Of a stretch of 64,000 nt of DNA, positions 62,083-64,000 are shown in pieces. The notes under the pieces are model-generated. The model was not told the origin of the DNA, made no database searches, and saw nothing but the letters and a program-made list of their open reading frames with translations. Source of the DNA: Sugiyamaella lignohabitans (lineage: Eukaryota > Ascomycota > Dipodascomycetes > Dipodascales > Trichomonascaceae); NCBI RefSeq assembly GCF_001640025.1, contig NC_031671.1:1302001-1366000 (forward strand), read 5' to 3'. Position 1 is the first letter of the stretch, and the number at the start of each line of letters is the position of its first letter. The translations under genes and the position numbers were made by a program.

Positions 62083-64000
62083 TTATAGGAAGTACTTTTC
62101 GCCGGAGAAGGAAATGTGGTTGGCAGTGGCCCAGGTCTCGACGTCGTGGACGAGCTGTTTGGGACCGCAGGCTATGGCCCAGGAGGAGCGTTGTTGGCCG
62201 GGAAGTATGAATGTGCTTGTGGATTGGGAGAAGTCGGGTCGGCCGTAGGTAATTGTGATTCGAGCAAACGAGCTTGTAGGGGGTTTTGTCGAGTTGAAGT
62301 TGGTGTTTGCTCGGCTGGTATCGGAGAGGTTGGTGTTAGATCGTCGTTTGGATCGTGTGTTGTTGGATGAAGAGGACGACGAGCTGGCGTCGCTGGGGGT
62401 GGCAGGTTCCAGTGGAGTGTCGTCGTCGTCATGAGTCGAGGTTGATGACGAAAGTTCAGGGTCTGATTCCACGAGCTCATCGAATTCTATTTCTTCTTCA
62501 TAGTCATTGTATCCAGTCGTGCTGGTATTGACACCGCGAGTTCGACCTCCGCTAGCAACAGTGGCTGCTGCTGAAGAGACTGATTTCAGTGCTGAAAGAC
62601 CAGAAGAAAGGTTCAAGTTGAACTCATTACCACGGTCCAGAATGTCGCTGTAGACGTTAGAAGAGCTGTTGGGGTTATTACCTGTGATATACACATCGGC
62701 AGCACTGATTTCAAGCAGTTCGAGAGCCTTGAGATCAGTTTTGTCACGGGTTATCCAGATAAGACGGTAGGCAATACCCATGGAACTCAGTTCACGAACA
62801 AGTGGTGCTGCAAATGACAGTCCTGAACCCCCAGCAAATACTACTACTTTACGAGCTCCATCTCCTACTGCTTTATACCCAACACCCGAATCAGCACCAC
62901 CATCCGAACTGGAACTGGTGGATGGACTGAGCTCTTGAGCTATCCTGCTCGCAAACGGTCCTGAAATCGTATAATGAACTCCATTTTGAATAGTGAAGTT
63001 TGTTTTCCGGATCAAAAGTCTGATATTGGCCTCGTCTGATGACAGAGATGCAATGGTATACGGATGAGTAGGCTCAAGCCATGACAAAGGTGACCACAGA
63101 CTTCGTTTACCCAGTCTAATATGCGAACCTGCTGGGAAGTAATCAGGCATTATATCTCGTGGAAGCGTGACTGAATACAGGGTTGGTGATACCTGATAGT
63201 TTTCAATGATGCGAATTGTTCGTGAGGTAAACACTCTATAAAAGGCCTGGCCCAGCAGGATAAATGCCGACCAAAGAGCTAGAAACCCAACTCCTGGACG
63301 AGCATGGAAACTGGCTATTATCAAGAAAACCCATGCCAATGGATAATGGAGCGCGTAAAATAGTCTATAGTATCTTGTTCGAATAGGTCTTAACGAAGTA
63401 ATAAACACCACCAAAAACCCTAGTAGTAACACTACTCCCAGTAAATTATCCACTTTGAGGATCTTGACTGTGGTTCCCTGTCTAATAAAGTATGCTGTGT
63501 ACAGGATCCCATGGAGCGAGCCTGTTAATACAGCACTTCTAGCGATCCATTTATGAAAAGTCAGTAGCTTGACATAATATGTATTAGGTAATGGTGACGG
63601 TTTGAGTGACAAGAACAGAATCAGCGGTACTATTGCGAACGTAATTCTTCCCAACCGTTTTGCCAGTCCATTCAGTGACCCTGTAGCTCCACCAGTAAGT
63701 GATAATAAAGCCACTACCAGGATCCATAATGGCAAAAGGACTAATCTAGGAGATGGTTTGGAGAGTAAATGACCAAGTCTGAATCCCCTTAGCGAAATGT
63801 CCGACAGCTTCCTTGACAGACCTGAAATTCCTCCAGTCAACCCAGACACGCCTGCTCCGGCTGACCTGATGTTTATAGTGTTCGTGACACTTATCCATAC
63901 CATGCCAATTATAGATATCAGCACAAGAATGTACCCATAAGTGATATTAGCATAGTGAGCGCCATGATGGGCGTTTCCACCGGGAATGACAGGACTGGGC
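62083..64000 (-). CDS. AIM14: AIM14/YNO1-like NADPH oxidase / ferric reductase (5' end off window)
   Basis: Membrane oxidoreductase of the ferric reductase/NOX family; S. cerevisiae Aim14/Yno1 is an ER NADPH oxidase. The frame stays open to the right edge, reading HYANITYGYILV before the first helix, as in Aim14, so only a short N-terminal piece is missing. About 639 residues are present. Haem-ligand histidines are in FHKWIARSAVLTGSLHG and FYALHYPLAWVFLIIASFH. The FAD-binding HPYTIASL, the nucleotide-binding VVVFAGGSGLSFAAPLV and the C-terminal WAIACGP follow in the expected order. A Ser/acidic-rich insertion (about 480-580) is poorly conserved. The apparent GTG start at 63924 is not real because the frame continues upstream. 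Confidence 0.9.
   Translation of the reverse strand, partial: PSPVIPGGNAHHGAHYANITYGYILVLISIIGMVWISVTNTINIRSAGAGVSGLTGGISGLSRKLSDISLRGFRLGHLLSKPSPRLVLLPLWILVVALLSLTGGATGSLNGLAKRLGRITFAIVPLILFLSLKPSPLPNTYYVKLLTFHKWIARSAVLTGSLHGILYTAYFIRQGTTVKILKVDNLLGVVLLLGFLVVFITSLRPIRTRYYRLFYALHYPLAWVFLIIASFHARPGVGFLALWSAFILLGQAFYRVFTSRTIRIIENYQVSPTLYSVTLPRDIMPDYFPAGSHIRLGKRSLWSPLSWLEPTHPYTIASLSSDEANIRLLIRKTNFTIQNGVHYTISGPFASRIAQELSPSTSSSSDGGADSGVGYKAVGDGARKVVVFAGGSGLSFAAPLVRELSSMGIAYRLIWITRDKTDLKALELLEISAADVYITGNNPNSSSNVYSDILDRGNEFNLNLSSGLSALKSVSSAAATVASGGRTRGVNTSTTGYNDYEEEIEFDELVESDPELSSSTSTHDDDDTPLEPATPSDASSSSSSSNNTRSKRRSNTNLSDTSRANTNFNSTKPPTSSFARITITYGRPDFSQSTSTFILPGQQRSSWAIACGPKQLVHDVETWATANHISFSGEKYFL

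Overview
This window looks like nuclear DNA of an ascomycetous (budding) yeast. Every recognisable protein is fungal. Introns are numerous for a yeast, and most have a GTAAGT-, GTGAGT- or GTATGT-type donor and a CTAAC branch motif (often TACTAAC) only about 4-20 bases before the acceptor AG. CTG falls at conserved leucine positions (for example in the CLF1 homologue), so the code appears standard and the CUG-Ser clade is unlikely. Genes for fungal complex I proteins and a PalH/Rim21 pH sensor point to an early-branching, Yarrowia/Trichomonascaceae-like lineage. I could not test that by a search.

Layout. 0-6 kb: a TauD-type sulfonate dioxygenase and NUP170. 7-16 kb: PalH/RIM21, ORC4, a TilS-like PP-loop enzyme, AAR2, MAK31 and PEX7. 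16.8-18.8 kb: SPE3 and RMP1. 21.4-28.4 kb: citrate synthase, an NmrA-like reductase and ATG8, with two degenerate repeat arrays between them. 29.8-37 kb: an NDUFAF8-like CX9C protein, isoleucyl-tRNA synthetase and a large Ada-zinc-domain/AraC-helix transcription factor. 37-44.8 kb: a gene-poor, low-complexity stretch. 44.9-64 kb: DOP1, MTQ2, a five-exon RUB1/NEDD8 gene, CLF1, the branchpoint-binding protein MSL5, an NDUFS5-like complex I subunit, a DCAF11-type WD40 protein and AIM14/YNO1, which runs off the right edge. Several genes (ATG8, RUB1, the NDUFS5-like gene, the 3' exons of DOP1 and ORC4, and the split start codon of ILS1) can only be seen by joining short exons. Three of the 24 recognised genes encode pre-mRNA splicing proteins (AAR2, CLF1, MSL5).

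The outstanding feature is a GC-rich palindromic repeat family. I count about 54 arms of roughly 50-61 bp by eye, either single or paired head-to-head as a roughly 137-bp element. Each arm is a string of hairpins: GCC-TCC-GGC; a TGGGGC/GCCCCA stem with a variable triloop; and a second stem around a TTC loop. Different copies carry different stem sequences that still pair. No arm lies in a supported coding exon. Twelve arms lie in eight introns, and 19 of the 24 recognised genes have an arm within about 135 bp after their stop codon. One element-bearing intron splits the start codon of ILS1. This is my candidate for the undescribed system: a mobile or self-propagating hairpin element confined to introns, 3' UTRs and spacers.
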